This document shows, in pieces, positions 25,365-34,614 of a DNA stretch of 64,000 nt. Where the stretch lies: the NCBI RefSeq assembly GCF_000718555.1, contig NZ_JOAN01000006.1:62001-126000 (forward strand), written 5' to 3'. Source of the stretch: Micromonospora chokoriensis (GTDB lineage Bacteria > Actinomycetota > Actinomycetes > Mycobacteriales > Micromonosporaceae). The notes beneath the pieces are model-generated. The model saw only the letters and a list, made by a program, of their open reading frames with translations, ran no database searches and was not told the DNA's origin. Made by a program: the position numbers and the translations under genes. Every line of letters begins with the position of its first letter. Within the stretch, counting starts at the first letter, position 1.

Positions 25365-27329
25365 TCAGGCGGCAGGGAGTGCGCGGAGGAAGCGCTCGGC
25401 GATCGGGACGGCCGAGGCCGTGCTGGAGCCGCCCTTCTCCACGAAGACGGCGAACGCCACGTCGCCCCGCCAGCCGACGAACCAGGCGTGGGTGTGGGCC
25501 GGGTTGTCGTCGTACTCGGCGGTGCCGGTCTTGCCGTAGACCTCGCCGGGCACATCCTTGAGCGCGCTGCCGGTGCCGGTGGTGACCACCTCGCGCATCA
25601 TCGCGCGCAGCGCCGCGACCGATTCGGGCTTGAGTTGCTCGCCCGCCGGGGCCGGCTTGGCCGGCGCGGGGTCGATCAGCAGCTTCGGCTGCTCGAAGCG
25701 GCCGCGGGCGACGGCGGCGGTGGCACCGGCCATGGCGAGCGGGCTGACCAGCGTGGTGCCCTGCCCGAACGACGCTGCGGCCTGCTCGGCCAGGCTGCCG
25801 CCCGTCGACACCTTGCCGGTGAAGGCGTCGGTGCCGAGGTCCCATTGACCCTCCAGGCCCAGCGTGCGGCCGGCGGCGGCCAGCCCGTCGCTGCCGAGCT
25901 TCGGTGCCAGCGCGGCGAACGCCGTGTTGCAGGACTTGGCGAAGTCGGTGCGGAACGGCACCGAGCCGAGCTCGAAGTTGTCTGAGTTCTTGAAGGACCG
26001 ACCGTCGACGGTGAAGGTCTTCTTGCAGTCCACCGGCCCGTCCAGGGTGACCGCGCCTCGGTCCAGTAGGCCCAGCGCGCTGACCACCTTGAAGGTGGAG
26101 CCTGGAGGCACCTGGGCGTTGAACGCCAGGTTTTCCCCGGCCGGGCCGGGGCCGTTCGCGGCGGCGAGCACGGCACCGTCGCTGATCCGAAGCGCCACCA
26201 GGGCGGATCGGTGCGGTTCGGCGCGCAGTGCCCCGTCGGCCGCGTTCTGGACGGCGACGTCCAGCGTGGTCTTCAGCGCCTGCCCAGGCTGCGGCTCCCG
26301 GCGGAACAACTCGGTGCCGGTGGGTTCCAGTTTGCCGTCCTCGGCCGGACCCTCGACCACCACGGTGAGCCCGGGGCCGCCGCGCAGCCGCTCGTCGTAG
26401 CGGCCCTGGAGCCCGCCGTGCCCGACCAGGTCGCCGGCGACGTACCGGTCGGGGTGTGCCGCGAGGTCGTCGGCCTGCGCCGGGTCGACCGTGCCGAGCA
26501 GCGCACGGGCGAACTCGCGGGTGGGCGCCAAATCGATCTTGTCGGAGATGAACTTGGTGCCGGGCAGGTCGTAGATCCGGGACTTGATCTGGAGGTACGC
26601 CTCCTCGCGGAGCGACACCACCTCGACGAAGGCGCCCGGCTCGGCCTTGGCCACCCGCTCGGGCAGGTCGGCCAGGTCGACACCGGGGACCAGCGTCGGA
26701 CGGATGGCCTTGAACGCCGCGTCGAGGTCCTTGACGAGCTTCGTGAGGTCGGCGACCCCGTTGGGCTGCACACCCACCCGGACCACCGGACGCGGGGTCA
26801 CGATCGGCTTCCCGGCATTGTCCAGCACGCTGGCGCGGGCACCGGCGTCACGGCGCAGCGCCATCCGGTCGCCCTTGGTGAGCTGCTCGTGCACCACCTT
26901 CGGCTCCCAGATCACCTGCCACTGGTCGTCCTTGCCGTGGGCGAGGCGCAGCTCCCGGTCGTACGCCCAGCGGGTTTGACCGGGCAGGGTCCACTCCACC
27001 TGCACGGTCGTGGTCGCGATGTCCTTCGTGATCTTCGGCTCGCCGCGAGGCGTCAGCGTGGGCGGGGTGGCCGCCAGCTCACCGGAGAGCTCCTTGATCT
27101 CGCGAGCCACGTCGGCCGAGGGCAGCTTCTTGCCGAGCGCGTCGATCAGGCCGACCGCCTGTAGGTCGCCGCTGCGCCAGCCCGCGAGGAAGGCGTCGAC
27201 GGTGCGTTGCGGCCCGTCATCGCTCGAGCACCCGACCAGGACACCGGCCGCGAGCAGCGCCGTGGTGACGGCGGCGGTCAGGCGGCGGGCGGGGTTCGGT
27301 CGGTGGGGCCGGGGGTACGACAGGGGCAT
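25365..27329 (-). CDS. Penicillin-binding lipoprotein (class B transpeptidase)
   Basis: The 654-aa product is a class B penicillin-binding protein anchored as a lipoprotein. Its signal peptide ends in the lipobox LVGC with Cys34. An NTF2-like MecA_N domain follows (about 40-150), then a dimerisation domain (about 165-330) and the transpeptidase domain. The active-site triad is visible: SxxK as STFK (Ser about 411), SCN (about 465) and KTGT (about 599). It cross-links peptidoglycan outside the membrane. Mycobacterium Rv2864c (PbpLipo) has this layout. The ATG at 27329 has AAGGA about nine bases upstream; longer frames add 49 residues that would hide the signal peptide. Confidence 0.9.
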   Translation of the reverse strand: MPLSYPRPHRPNPARRLTAAVTTALLAAGVLVGCSSDDGPQRTVDAFLAGWRSGDLQAVGLIDALGKKLPSADVAREIKELSGELAATPPTLTPRGEPKITKDIATTTVQVEWTLPGQTRWAYDRELRLAHGKDDQWQVIWEPKVVHEQLTKGDRMALRRDAGARASVLDNAGKPIVTPRPVVRVGVQPNGVADLTKLVKDLDAAFKAIRPTLVPGVDLADLPERVAKAEPGAFVEVVSLREEAYLQIKSRIYDLPGTKFISDKIDLAPTREFARALLGTVDPAQADDLAAHPDRYVAGDLVGHGGLQGRYDERLRGGPGLTVVVEGPAEDGKLEPTGTELFRREPQPGQALKTTLDVAVQNAADGALRAEPHRSALVALRISDGAVLAAANGPGPAGENLAFNAQVPPGSTFKVVSALGLLDRGAVTLDGPVDCKKTFTVDGRSFKNSDNFELGSVPFRTDFAKSCNTAFAALAPKLGSDGLAAAGRTLGLEGQWDLGTDAFTGKVSTGGSLAEQAAASFGQGTTLVSPLAMAGATAAVARGRFEQPKLLIDPAPAKPAPAGEQLKPESVAALRAMMREVVTTGTGSALKDVPGEVYGKTGTAEYDDNPAHTHAWFVGWRGDVAFAVFVEKGGSSTASAVPIAERFLRALPAA

Positions 27330-27564
27330 GAAGCTGGTCCTTCCGATCTCGGACTGCCCTCGCACGGTAGTACGCGAACGGTGTCCGCAACGTCCCTCAG
27401 GTGCTCGGCCGCGCGCAAAGACGAGCCGCGCCCGTGTGATGAACATCGCGTGGCGGGGTATCCCGCAGCCGGCCAACCTCGGACCCGCAACGGGTGAAAG
27501 GACAAAGTCCCGATCCGGACGTCTGGCCAGTGGTCCGCCGACGAAGGCGCAGAACGGCAGGGCC

Positions 27565-27570
27565 TAGGCT
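27565..27570 (+). promoter_or_regulatory. Candidate -10 box of the glutamate dehydrogenase gene
   Basis: TAGGCT, 48 bases before the ATG, the same hexamer as in the Asp23 promoters. No convincing -35 box. The gap 27330-27618 between divergent genes holds nothing else recognisable. Confidence 0.3.
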
Positions 27571-27618
27571 GGGCGGCAGAGTGACCCACAACGCGGTGGG
27601 TCGAGGGGAGTGGCACCG

Positions 27619-30600
27619 ATGGACCGGCGTCCGGCGATCAAACCGGAACCCGACCTCCGGCAGGATGACTCCGGCCGGGACGACGACAGCTTCGATTCGG
27701 CGACCGACGGGGACGGCTACGGCCGACTCGACACGGGAGTCACCGGGCTGACCGGGTCGAGCATCGACACAATCTACGATCTGGGCCTGCCCGTCGAGGC
27801 GTTGGCCGACGACGTGGAGGACGCCGAGCTCGACGAACCCGTCCCCAACGCGGAGCGCCTGGTGGCTCAGGCCGTCGCGCTCGCCGGGGACGACCACGAC
27901 GCGGCGACACTTGTCGGCCGTTTCTGGCGGTTCGCCCCGGACGAGGAGCTGGTCGGCTTCACGGCGGAAGAGATGCTCGACGCGGCCCGGGCACACCGGG
28001 ACCTCGCGCAGCAGCGGGTGCCGGGCGAGTTGAAGCTGCGGATCCACGAGCCGCACGCGGACCAGCACCACACGGTCGTCGAGATCGTCACGGACGACAT
28101 GCCGTTCCTGGTCGACTCGGTGACCGCGCTGCTCAACTCCTACCACCTGGACGTGCACCTGCTGGTGCACCCGCTGGTGGTGGTGCGGCGTGAGCCGCTG
28201 GGCCTGCTCAGCGAGGTCTCCGCGGATGTGGAGCCGGACGACGCGATCGACGGCGACATCATCGAGAGCTGGATGCGGATCGAGATCGACCCGGTCCGGG
28301 ACGCGGCCGAGCGGGACCGGCTGCGCCGCGAGCTGCAGCGGGTGCTCACCGACGTCCGCGAGGCGGTGGAGGACTGGCCGAAGATGCGCCAGCGGGCCCT
28401 CGCGCTCGCCGACGAGTTGGCGTCGACCCGCACCTCCGACAATCGCCCACCGGTGCCGGAGAAGGACATCACCGACTCGGTGGAGCTGCTGCGGTGGCTC
28501 GCCCACGACCACTTCACCTTCCTCGGTTACCGCGAGTACCGGCTGGTGGACGCTCCGGGCGGAGACGCCACGGACCCGGTCGACGGCAAGGCGTTGGAGG
28601 CGGTGCTCGGCACGGGCCTGGGCATCCTGCGCTCGGATTCGCCGGAGGCGCGGTCGCTGGCCTCGATGACGCCCGAGGCGCACGAGAAGGTGCTGGAGAA
28701 GCGCCTGCTCATCATCACCAAGGCCAACTCTCGTGCCACCGTGCACCGCTCGGCGTACCTGGACTACATCGGCTTCAAGATCTTCAACGCCGACGGTGAG
28801 GTGATCGGCGAGCGGCGCTTCCTGGGCCTGTTCTCGACGGCCGCCTACCGGACCAGCGTCCGCGAGCTGCCGGTGGTCCGCCGCAAGGTCGCCGAGGTGC
28901 TGGACCGCTCCGGCCTGAGCCGGCGCAGCCACTCGGGCAAGGACCTGATCCAGATCCTGGAGACCTACCCGCGCGACGAGCTGTTCCAGATCAAGACCGA
29001 CGACCTCTACCACGCGGTGATCGGCGTGCTGCGGATGGCGGGCCGTCGGCAGCTGCGGGTGTTCCTGCGCCGGGACGCGTACGGGCGGTTCATCTCCTGC
29101 CTGATCTACCTACCACGGGACCGGTTCACCACCCAGAACCGGCTGCGTATGCAGGACATCCTGCTGCGTGAGCTGAACGGCGTCGGGGTGGATTACACGA
29201 CCCGGGTCACCGAGTCGATGCTGGCTCGGGTGCACTTCATCGTCCGTACCGACCCGACTCGGCCGCCCGGCGAGATCGACGCCGACCTGCTGGCCGAGGA
29301 GTTGGCCGACGCCACCCGGCTCTGGGACGACGACTACCGGCTGGTGCTGGAGCGCAAGCTCGGCGACGAGCAGGCCAAGCACCTGTTCACCAGGTACGCC
29401 GACGCGTTCCCGGAGGGCTACAAGGACGGGCACACGCCGTACGAGGCGATGAAGGACCTGGCGAAGCTGGAGCTGCTGGAGGAGCCCGGCCAGCTGGAGA
29501 TGCACCTGTTCCGCAAGCAACTCGCCCCCCGGCCGGGCACCCGGGTGCCGGGTGCGGACCTAGCCGAGGCGATGGACGTCCGGTTCAAGGTCTACCGGTA
29601 CGGCGAGCCGATGATGCTCTCCGCGGTGCTGCCGGTGCTGCACTCGCTCGGCGTACGCGTGGTCGACGAGCACCCGTACGAGGTGGACCGGATCGACGGT
29701 CGGGTCTACCTGTACGACTTCGGCCTGATGCTGCCCGAGGGACATCACGAGCTGGCCGAGGTGCGCCCGCACGTGGAGAACGCCTTCGCGGCTGCCTGGC
29801 GCGGCGAGGCCGAGGTGGACCGGTTCAACGAGCTGGTGCTGCGTGGCGGGCTGACCTGGCGGCAGGTGGTGGTGCTGCGGGCGTACGCGAAGTATCTGCG
29901 GCAGGCCGGCACGGTCTTCTCGCAGGACTACATGGAGCAGACCTTCGTCGCGTACCCGAAGCTCGCCGCGTTGCTGGTGGAGCTCTTCGAGACCCGGTTC
30001 GCGCCGGGCGAGTTGAGCACCGAGCAGCGGCAGCAGCGCAGCGGTGAGCTGGTGGAGACGATCCGAGGCGCGCTGGACGACGTGGCCAGCCTCGACCAGG
30101 ATCGGATCCTGCGGTCCTACCTGACGCTGATCGAGGCGACCCTGCGGACCAGCTTCTACCAGAAGCGCGCCGACGGGCGGCCGAAGGCGTACGTGGCGTT
30201 CAAGCTCGACCCGCAGGCCATTCCGGACCTGCCCGCGCCGCGACCGAAGTTCGAGATCTTCGTCTACTCGCCTCGGTTCGAGGGTGTGCACCTGCGGTTC
30301 GGGCCGGTGGCCCGGGGCGGGTTGCGCTGGTCCGACCGTCGGGAGGACTTCCGGACCGAGGTGCTCGGCCTGGTCAAGGCGCAGATGGTGAAGAACACCG
30401 TGATCGTGCCGGTCGGCGCCAAGGGCGGCTTCGTGCTGAAGCAGAAGCCGGGTGACCGGGACGAGGCGGTCGCCTGCTACCAGGAGTTCGTCGGCGCGAT
30501 GCTGGACGTCACCGACAACATCGTCAGTGGCAAGATCGTGCCGCCCGAGGACGTGGTCCGGCACGACGGCGACGACCCGTACCTGGTGGTGGCTGCCGAC

Positions 30601-32700
30601 AAGGGCACGGCGACGTTCTCCGACATCGCCAACGAGATCTCCAAGGCGCACAACTTCTGGATGGGCGACGCGTTCGCCTCCGGTGGTTCGGCGGGCTACG
30701 ACCACAAGAAGATGGGCATCACCGCCCGGGGCGCCTGGGAGTCGGTCAAGCGGCACTTCCGGGAGCTGGGTCTGGACACCCAGACCCAGGACTTCACCGT
30801 GGTCGGCGTCGGTGACATGTCCGGCGACGTGTTCGGCAACGGGATGCTGCTCTCCGAGCACATCCGTCTGGTGGCCGCCTTCGACCACCGACACATCTTC
30901 CTGGACCCGGAGCCGGACGCGGCCACCTCGTTCGCGGAGCGGCGGCGCCTGTTCGACCTGCCGCGTTCCTCCTGGGAGGACTACAACCCGGAGCTGATCT
31001 CGGCAGGTGGCGGCATCTTCCCGCGTACCGCGAAGTCCATTCCGATCACGCCGCAGGTCCGGGCGGCGATCGGCCTGGACGACGACGTCACGCAGATGTC
31101 GCCGCAGGAGTTGATGAAGGCGATCGTCACCGCCCCGGTGGACCTGTTCTGGAACGGCGGCATCGGCACCTACGTCAAGGCGTCCAGCCAGACAAACGCC
31201 GAGGTGGGCGACAAGTCCAACGACGCGATCCGGGTGGACGGGCGTAACCTGCGCTGCCGGGTGGCGGGCGAGGGCGGCAACCTGGGCTGGACCCAGCTCG
31301 GCCGGATCGAGTACGCGTTGACCGGTGGCCGGATCTACACGGACTTCATCGACAACGCGGCCGGTGTGGACACCTCCGACCACGAGGTGAACATCAAGAT
31401 CCTGCTCAACACGGCGGTGGCCGACGGGGAGTTGACCACGGCCGACCGGGACGAGCTGCTGGCCGGGATGACCGACGAGGTCGCGGAGCTGGTGCTGCGG
31501 GACAACTACGACCAGGCACGGGCGATCAACAACGCCCAGGCCCAGGCCGCCTCGCTGCTCCCGGTGCACCGCCGGATGATCAACGAGCTGGAGCGTTCGG
31601 GTGGGTTGGACCGGGCGTTGGAGGCGCTGCCGCCGGACGAGGAGCTGGCGGTCCGCAGCGAGTCCGGCCTGACCGCGCCGGAGTTCGCGGTGCTGCTCGC
31701 GTACGTGAAGATCGTCCTGGAGCGGGAGATCCTCACCGACGGGTTGGCCGACGAGGAGTGGACGACCGACGTCCTGGTCAACTACTTCCCGACGCCGATG
31801 CGCGAGCGGTTCGCCGACCGGATGGGCCGGCACCGCCTGCGCCGGGACATCGTCACCACCGTGCTGGTCAACGAGGCGATCAACCGGGGTGGCATCTCGT
31901 TCATCTTCCGGGTGGTCGAGGAGACGGCGGCCAGCGCGGCAGACGTGATCCGGGCGTACGTGGTGGTCAGCGAGGTGTTCGGCCTGCGCGAGCTGTGGGA
32001 CGCGGTGGAGGCGCTGGACAACAAGGTGGCGCCGGAGCTACAGACCAGCGTCTACCTGGACACCCGCCGGCTGCTCGACCGGGCGGTGCGGTGGCTGGTC
32101 TCCAACCGGCGCTCGCCGATCGACGTGCCGGCCGAGATTGCCCGGCTCCGCGACGGGGTCACCCGGTTGCTGCCGGGGCTCGAGGAGCTGTTCTACGGCA
32201 ACGAGCGCCAGGGCATCGCCGCACACATGGACTCGATGACCGAGCGTGGGCTGCCCCGCGAGTTGGCGGAGCGGGCGACCCGGCTGATGTACAGCTTCGG
32301 CCTGATGGACGTGGTGGAGACCGCGAACGCCAGCGGGCGGGACGTCAGTGAGGTGGCCTCGGTCTACTTCGTGCTGTCCGACCTGTTCCGGGTGGACTCG
32401 CTGCTGTCGAAGATCTCCCTGCTGCCGCGGGAGGACCGCTGGCAGACGCTGGCCCGGATGGCGCTGCGGTACGACCTGTACGCCGCGCTGGCCGCGCTCA
32501 CCGCGGAGGTGCTCGACTCCACCCCGAACGACCTGCCGCCGCACGAGCGTGTGCAGCAGTGGGAGCAGTCCAACGCGACCTCGATCCACCGCGCTCGGCG
32601 GGCGATGGGGGAGTTCGACGAGTCGCGGGCGGATCTCGCCGCCCTGTCGGTGCTGCTGCGCCAGATCCGCACCCTGGTGCGGACCTCCGCGGCCGCCTGA
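27619..32700 (+). CDS. gdh: NAD-specific glutamate dehydrogenase, large (180 kDa) type
   Basis: This 1693-aa protein is the large NAD-dependent glutamate dehydrogenase, which deaminates glutamate to 2-oxoglutarate for carbon and nitrogen balance. The N-terminal ~700 residues contain ACT-like regulatory segments (VTDDMPFLVDSVTALLNSYHLDVHLLVHP). The catalytic core carries RGGLRWSDRREDFRTEVLGLVKAQMVKN and PVGAKGGFVLK with the catalytic Lys near residue 935. The NAD-binding part and a helical C-terminal domain follow. Mycobacterial Rv2476c is about 1620 aa, so length fits. The ATG at 27619 has GAGGGGAG ideally placed; a GTG at 27610 overlaps that site. Mycobacterial homologs are regulated by phosphorylated GarA, an FHA protein. 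The small FHA protein at 3634 lacks an obvious GarA N-terminal phosphosite. Confidence 0.95.
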   Translation: MDRRPAIKPEPDLRQDDSGRDDDSFDSATDGDGYGRLDTGVTGLTGSSIDTIYDLGLPVEALADDVEDAELDEPVPNAERLVAQAVALAGDDHDAATLVGRFWRFAPDEELVGFTAEEMLDAARAHRDLAQQRVPGELKLRIHEPHADQHHTVVEIVTDDMPFLVDSVTALLNSYHLDVHLLVHPLVVVRREPLGLLSEVSADVEPDDAIDGDIIESWMRIEIDPVRDAAERDRLRRELQRVLTDVREAVEDWPKMRQRALALADELASTRTSDNRPPVPEKDITDSVELLRWLAHDHFTFLGYREYRLVDAPGGDATDPVDGKALEAVLGTGLGILRSDSPEARSLASMTPEAHEKVLEKRLLIITKANSRATVHRSAYLDYIGFKIFNADGEVIGERRFLGLFSTAAYRTSVRELPVVRRKVAEVLDRSGLSRRSHSGKDLIQILETYPRDELFQIKTDDLYHAVIGVLRMAGRRQLRVFLRRDAYGRFISCLIYLPRDRFTTQNRLRMQDILLRELNGVGVDYTTRVTESMLARVHFIVRTDPTRPPGEIDADLLAEELADATRLWDDDYRLVLERKLGDEQAKHLFTRYADAFPEGYKDGHTPYEAMKDLAKLELLEEPGQLEMHLFRKQLAPRPGTRVPGADLAEAMDVRFKVYRYGEPMMLSAVLPVLHSLGVRVVDEHPYEVDRIDGRVYLYDFGLMLPEGHHELAEVRPHVENAFAAAWRGEAEVDRFNELVLRGGLTWRQVVVLRAYAKYLRQAGTVFSQDYMEQTFVAYPKLAALLVELFETRFAPGELSTEQRQQRSGELVETIRGALDDVASLDQDRILRSYLTLIEATLRTSFYQKRADGRPKAYVAFKLDPQAIPDLPAPRPKFEIFVYSPRFEGVHLRFGPVARGGLRWSDRREDFRTEVLGLVKAQMVKNTVIVPVGAKGGFVLKQKPGDRDEAVACYQEFVGAMLDVTDNIVSGKIVPPEDVVRHDGDDPYLVVAADKGTATFSDIANEISKAHNFWMGDAFASGGSAGYDHKKMGITARGAWESVKRHFRELGLDTQTQDFTVVGVGDMSGDVFGNGMLLSEHIRLVAAFDHRHIFLDPEPDAATSFAERRRLFDLPRSSWEDYNPELISAGGGIFPRTAKSIPITPQVRAAIGLDDDVTQMSPQELMKAIVTAPVDLFWNGGIGTYVKASSQTNAEVGDKSNDAIRVDGRNLRCRVAGEGGNLGWTQLGRIEYALTGGRIYTDFIDNAAGVDTSDHEVNIKILLNTAVADGELTTADRDELLAGMTDEVAELVLRDNYDQARAINNAQAQAASLLPVHRRMINELERSGGLDRALEALPPDEELAVRSESGLTAPEFAVLLAYVKIVLEREILTDGLADEEWTTDVLVNYFPTPMRERFADRMGRHRLRRDIVTTVLVNEAINRGGISFIFRVVEETAASAADVIRAYVVVSEVFGLRELWDAVEALDNKVAPELQTSVYLDTRRLLDRAVRWLVSNRRSPIDVPAEIARLRDGVTRLLPGLEELFYGNERQGIAAHMDSMTERGLPRELAERATRLMYSFGLMDVVETANASGRDVSEVASVYFVLSDLFRVDSLLSKISLLPREDRWQTLARMALRYDLYAALAALTAEVLDSTPNDLPPHERVQQWEQSNATSIHRARRAMGEFDESRADLAALSVLLRQIRTLVRTSAAA

Positions 32701-32714
32701 GTCAGGTACGCCGG

Positions 32715-32758
32715 ACGCGGTCCGGCCGGTCGGGTCACCCCGACCGGCCGGACCGCGT
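32715..32758. terminator. Strong two-way terminator between gdh and the sortase gene
   Basis: Perfect 20-bp stem ACGCGGTCCGGCCGGTCGGG / CCCGACCGGCCGGACCGCGT with a four-base loop, 14 bases after the gdh stop and 16 before the sortase stop. Confidence 0.85.
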
Positions 32759-32774
32759 TCCGTTTCGTCGCCGG

Positions 32775-33494
32775 TCACGCCGCCAGGGTGGCGAAGACGA
32801 CGATGTTGTCCGGGTAGCTCTTGGCGACCTCGTCGAACTGGCCGCCGCAGGTGACGACCCGCAGGCTGGGTCGGTCGCTGGGTCCGTACACCAACTCGGT
32901 GGGGAAGGCCGTCTTCGGGTACGACTTCACCGAGTCGACAGTGAAGGTGGCCGGCACTCCGTCGGCGCGGCGCACGGTGATGGTGTCGCCGGGGGTGAGC
33001 GCGCCGAGGTCGAAGAAGACGGCCGGGCCGAGCACCGCCGAGTCCACGTGCCCGACGATGACCGCGTTACCCGTCTCGCCCGGGCTCGCACCCGGCTCGT
33101 ACCACCCGGCCTGGTCGGCCTTGTCCAGCGCGGGAACCTGGACGGTGCCGTCCGGGTTGGTGCCCAGCGACATGATCGTCGCGTCGACACCGATCCGGGG
33201 GATCTCGATGCTTGTCGGTGCCGACCGGGCCAACCCAGCCGGCGCGTTCCCCTGGCCGACCGGCTGCCCGTCGATCGGGGCGTCGTCGGCGGTGCTCGCC
33301 GGCCCGCTGACCTCGGGACCGGCCTGGGCCAGCGGCTGCGGCGGCCGGGGAGCGGGAGTGGTCTTCAGGCCGGCGCCGATCATGCCGGCGCCGATCATGG
33401 CCATGGTGACGACGACGGCCGTGCCGGCGGCACGCCACGGTCTCCCGTGACGGCCGCCGGCCCGTGTCGTCGTCACGTCAGACGAGCGAACCAT
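32775..33494 (-). CDS. Class F sortase
   Basis: The 239-aa product is a membrane-anchored transpeptidase that joins surface proteins to the cell wall. One N-terminal membrane segment (about 23-42) is followed by a Pro-rich stalk and the sortase barrel starting SIEIPRIGVDA. Catalytic His149 lies in VIVGHVDS and Cys216 in VVTCGGQFD; the TCGG form marks class F. The catalytic Arg normally expected after the Cys is not visible: there is no Arg between Cys216 and the C-terminus, and the usual spot reads SYPDN. The gene overlaps the stop of the upstream repeat protein by 17 bases, so that protein is the probable substrate. A GTG at 33476 is an alternative start. Confidence 0.87.
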   Translation of the reverse strand: MVRSSDVTTTRAGGRHGRPWRAAGTAVVVTMAMIGAGMIGAGLKTTPAPRPPQPLAQAGPEVSGPASTADDAPIDGQPVGQGNAPAGLARSAPTSIEIPRIGVDATIMSLGTNPDGTVQVPALDKADQAGWYEPGASPGETGNAVIVGHVDSAVLGPAVFFDLGALTPGDTITVRRADGVPATFTVDSVKSYPKTAFPTELVYGPSDRPSLRVVTCGGQFDEVAKSYPDNIVVFATLAA

Positions 33495-34614
33495 CGGTCC
33501 GCCGACGACGCATCAGCACGATCCCGCCCAGCGCGGCAGCGCCGAGCAGGCCCGCCCCACCGGTGGCCAGACCCCGGTCGGTGCCGGTGCTGGCGCCACC
33601 GTCACCACCGTCGACACCACCGTGCGGCAGCACGACGAGCTCGCCCTCGCCGCAGGAGCCCTTGAGCTCGTAGCGACCCGGCTTGGCGTCCTTGTCGACC
33701 TTGGCCTCGCCGTAGTAGACGAACTCGCGCTCCTCGTCCCAGCTCCGCTCGTCCGAGCGACCCTCGTCCGAGCCGTAACCGCCGCGCTCGTCCGAGCCGT
33801 ACTCGTCGGAGCCGTGGCCCTTGTTCTCCCAGCCATTCTCCGAGCCGTTCTCCGAGCCGTACTCGGAGCCGTGCTCGTCCTTGTTCTCCCAGCCGTTGTC
33901 GGAGCCGTGCTCGTCCTTGTTCTCCCAGCCGTTGTCCGAGCCGTGCTCGTCCTTGTTCTCCCAGCCGTTCTCGGAGCCGTGCTCGTCCTTGTTCTCCCAG
34001 CCCTTGTCGGAGCCGTGCTCGTCCTTGTTCTCCCAGCCCTTGTCGGAGCCGTGCTCGTCCTTGGACTCCCAGTCCTTCTTGTCACGGCTGTCGTCCGCGT
34101 CCTGGCCGTGCTCCTCGCCCTTCCAGTCCTTGCTGTCCTCGTCGGCGGCAGCATCGGCGGCAGCGCCGCCACCCTGGCCACCGTTGGCGGGCGGCTGCGG
34201 CTTGTCCTTGCCGTCTTCGCCCTTGTCGTCCTTCTTGTCTTCGTGGTCCTTGCCCTTGTCGTCCTTGCCGTGCTCGTCCTTGCCCTTGTCGTCCTTGCCG
34301 TGTTCGTCCTTGCCCTTGTCGTGGTCCGAGGAGTTCTCCTCCTCGGACCACTCGCGGTCCTCGTCCCGGTCTTCGTGCGCCGGCTTGAGATTGACCTTGC
34401 CGGTGACCTTGGACCACACGTACGCGTGCTCCTGCCGATCCGGGCAGATCTCGAGGAGCTTGACCTCGTCGCCGGCCTTGACGACGTGCGGCTTGGCGTA
34501 GACCTTGCCGTCATCGTGGCCGTCGGCGAACGCGATCCCCGGTGCGAACACCAGCAGCGACGCGCCACCGAGAGCGGCACCCGCAACGACCTTCCCGAGC
34601 ATCTTCTTAGCCAT
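33478..34614 (-). CDS. Secreted repeat-rich surface protein, candidate sortase substrate
   Basis: The 378-aa product has a Sec signal peptide (MAKKMLGKVVAGAALGG ... AFA|DG, about 1-30), a short N-terminal domain with one Cys (LLEICPD), then an extremely hydrophilic region made of two repeat sets: KDEHGKDDKG units (about 100-125) and DEHGSDKGWENK units (about 180-250). A small domain with a second Cys (ELKGSCGEGEL) precedes a C-terminal GLATGG, a hydrophobic stretch and RRRR. This C-terminus looks like a cell-wall sorting signal with LATGG replacing LPxTG/LAxTG. The adjacent class F sortase supports wall anchoring. The Asp/Glu/His-rich repeats could bind cations. The ATG at 34614 is favoured over a GTG at 34626. 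Confidence 0.75.
   Translation of the reverse strand: MAKKMLGKVVAGAALGGASLLVFAPGIAFADGHDDGKVYAKPHVVKAGDEVKLLEICPDRQEHAYVWSKVTGKVNLKPAHEDRDEDREWSEEENSSDHDKGKDEHGKDDKGKDEHGKDDKGKDHEDKKDDKGEDGKDKPQPPANGGQGGGAAADAAADEDSKDWKGEEHGQDADDSRDKKDWESKDEHGSDKGWENKDEHGSDKGWENKDEHGSENGWENKDEHGSDNGWENKDEHGSDNGWENKDEHGSEYGSENGSENGWENKGHGSDEYGSDERGGYGSDEGRSDERSWDEEREFVYYGEAKVDKDAKPGRYELKGSCGEGELVVLPHGGVDGGDGGASTGTDRGLATGGAGLLGAAALGGIVLMRRRRTDGSLV
33866..34081 (-). repeat. Six-copy 36-bp tandem repeat in the surface-protein gene
   Basis: The word GAGCCGTGCTCGTCCTTG (plus strand) recurs at 33866, 33902, 33938, 33974, 34010 and 34046, an exact 36-base period. Each unit encodes 12 residues close to DEHGSDKGWENK, varying mainly at K/N and D/E positions. 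Such arrays can change copy number between strains. Confidence 0.9.

Noticed and set aside
32715..32758. The 20-bp perfect hairpin as a regulatory palindrome or attachment site
   Set aside because: It lies between convergent stop codons with a four-base loop, which fits an ordinary two-way terminator.
33866..34081. 36-bp period array considered as a CRISPR
   Set aside because: The repeats are contiguous with no unique spacers and encode a regular 12-residue unit in frame.
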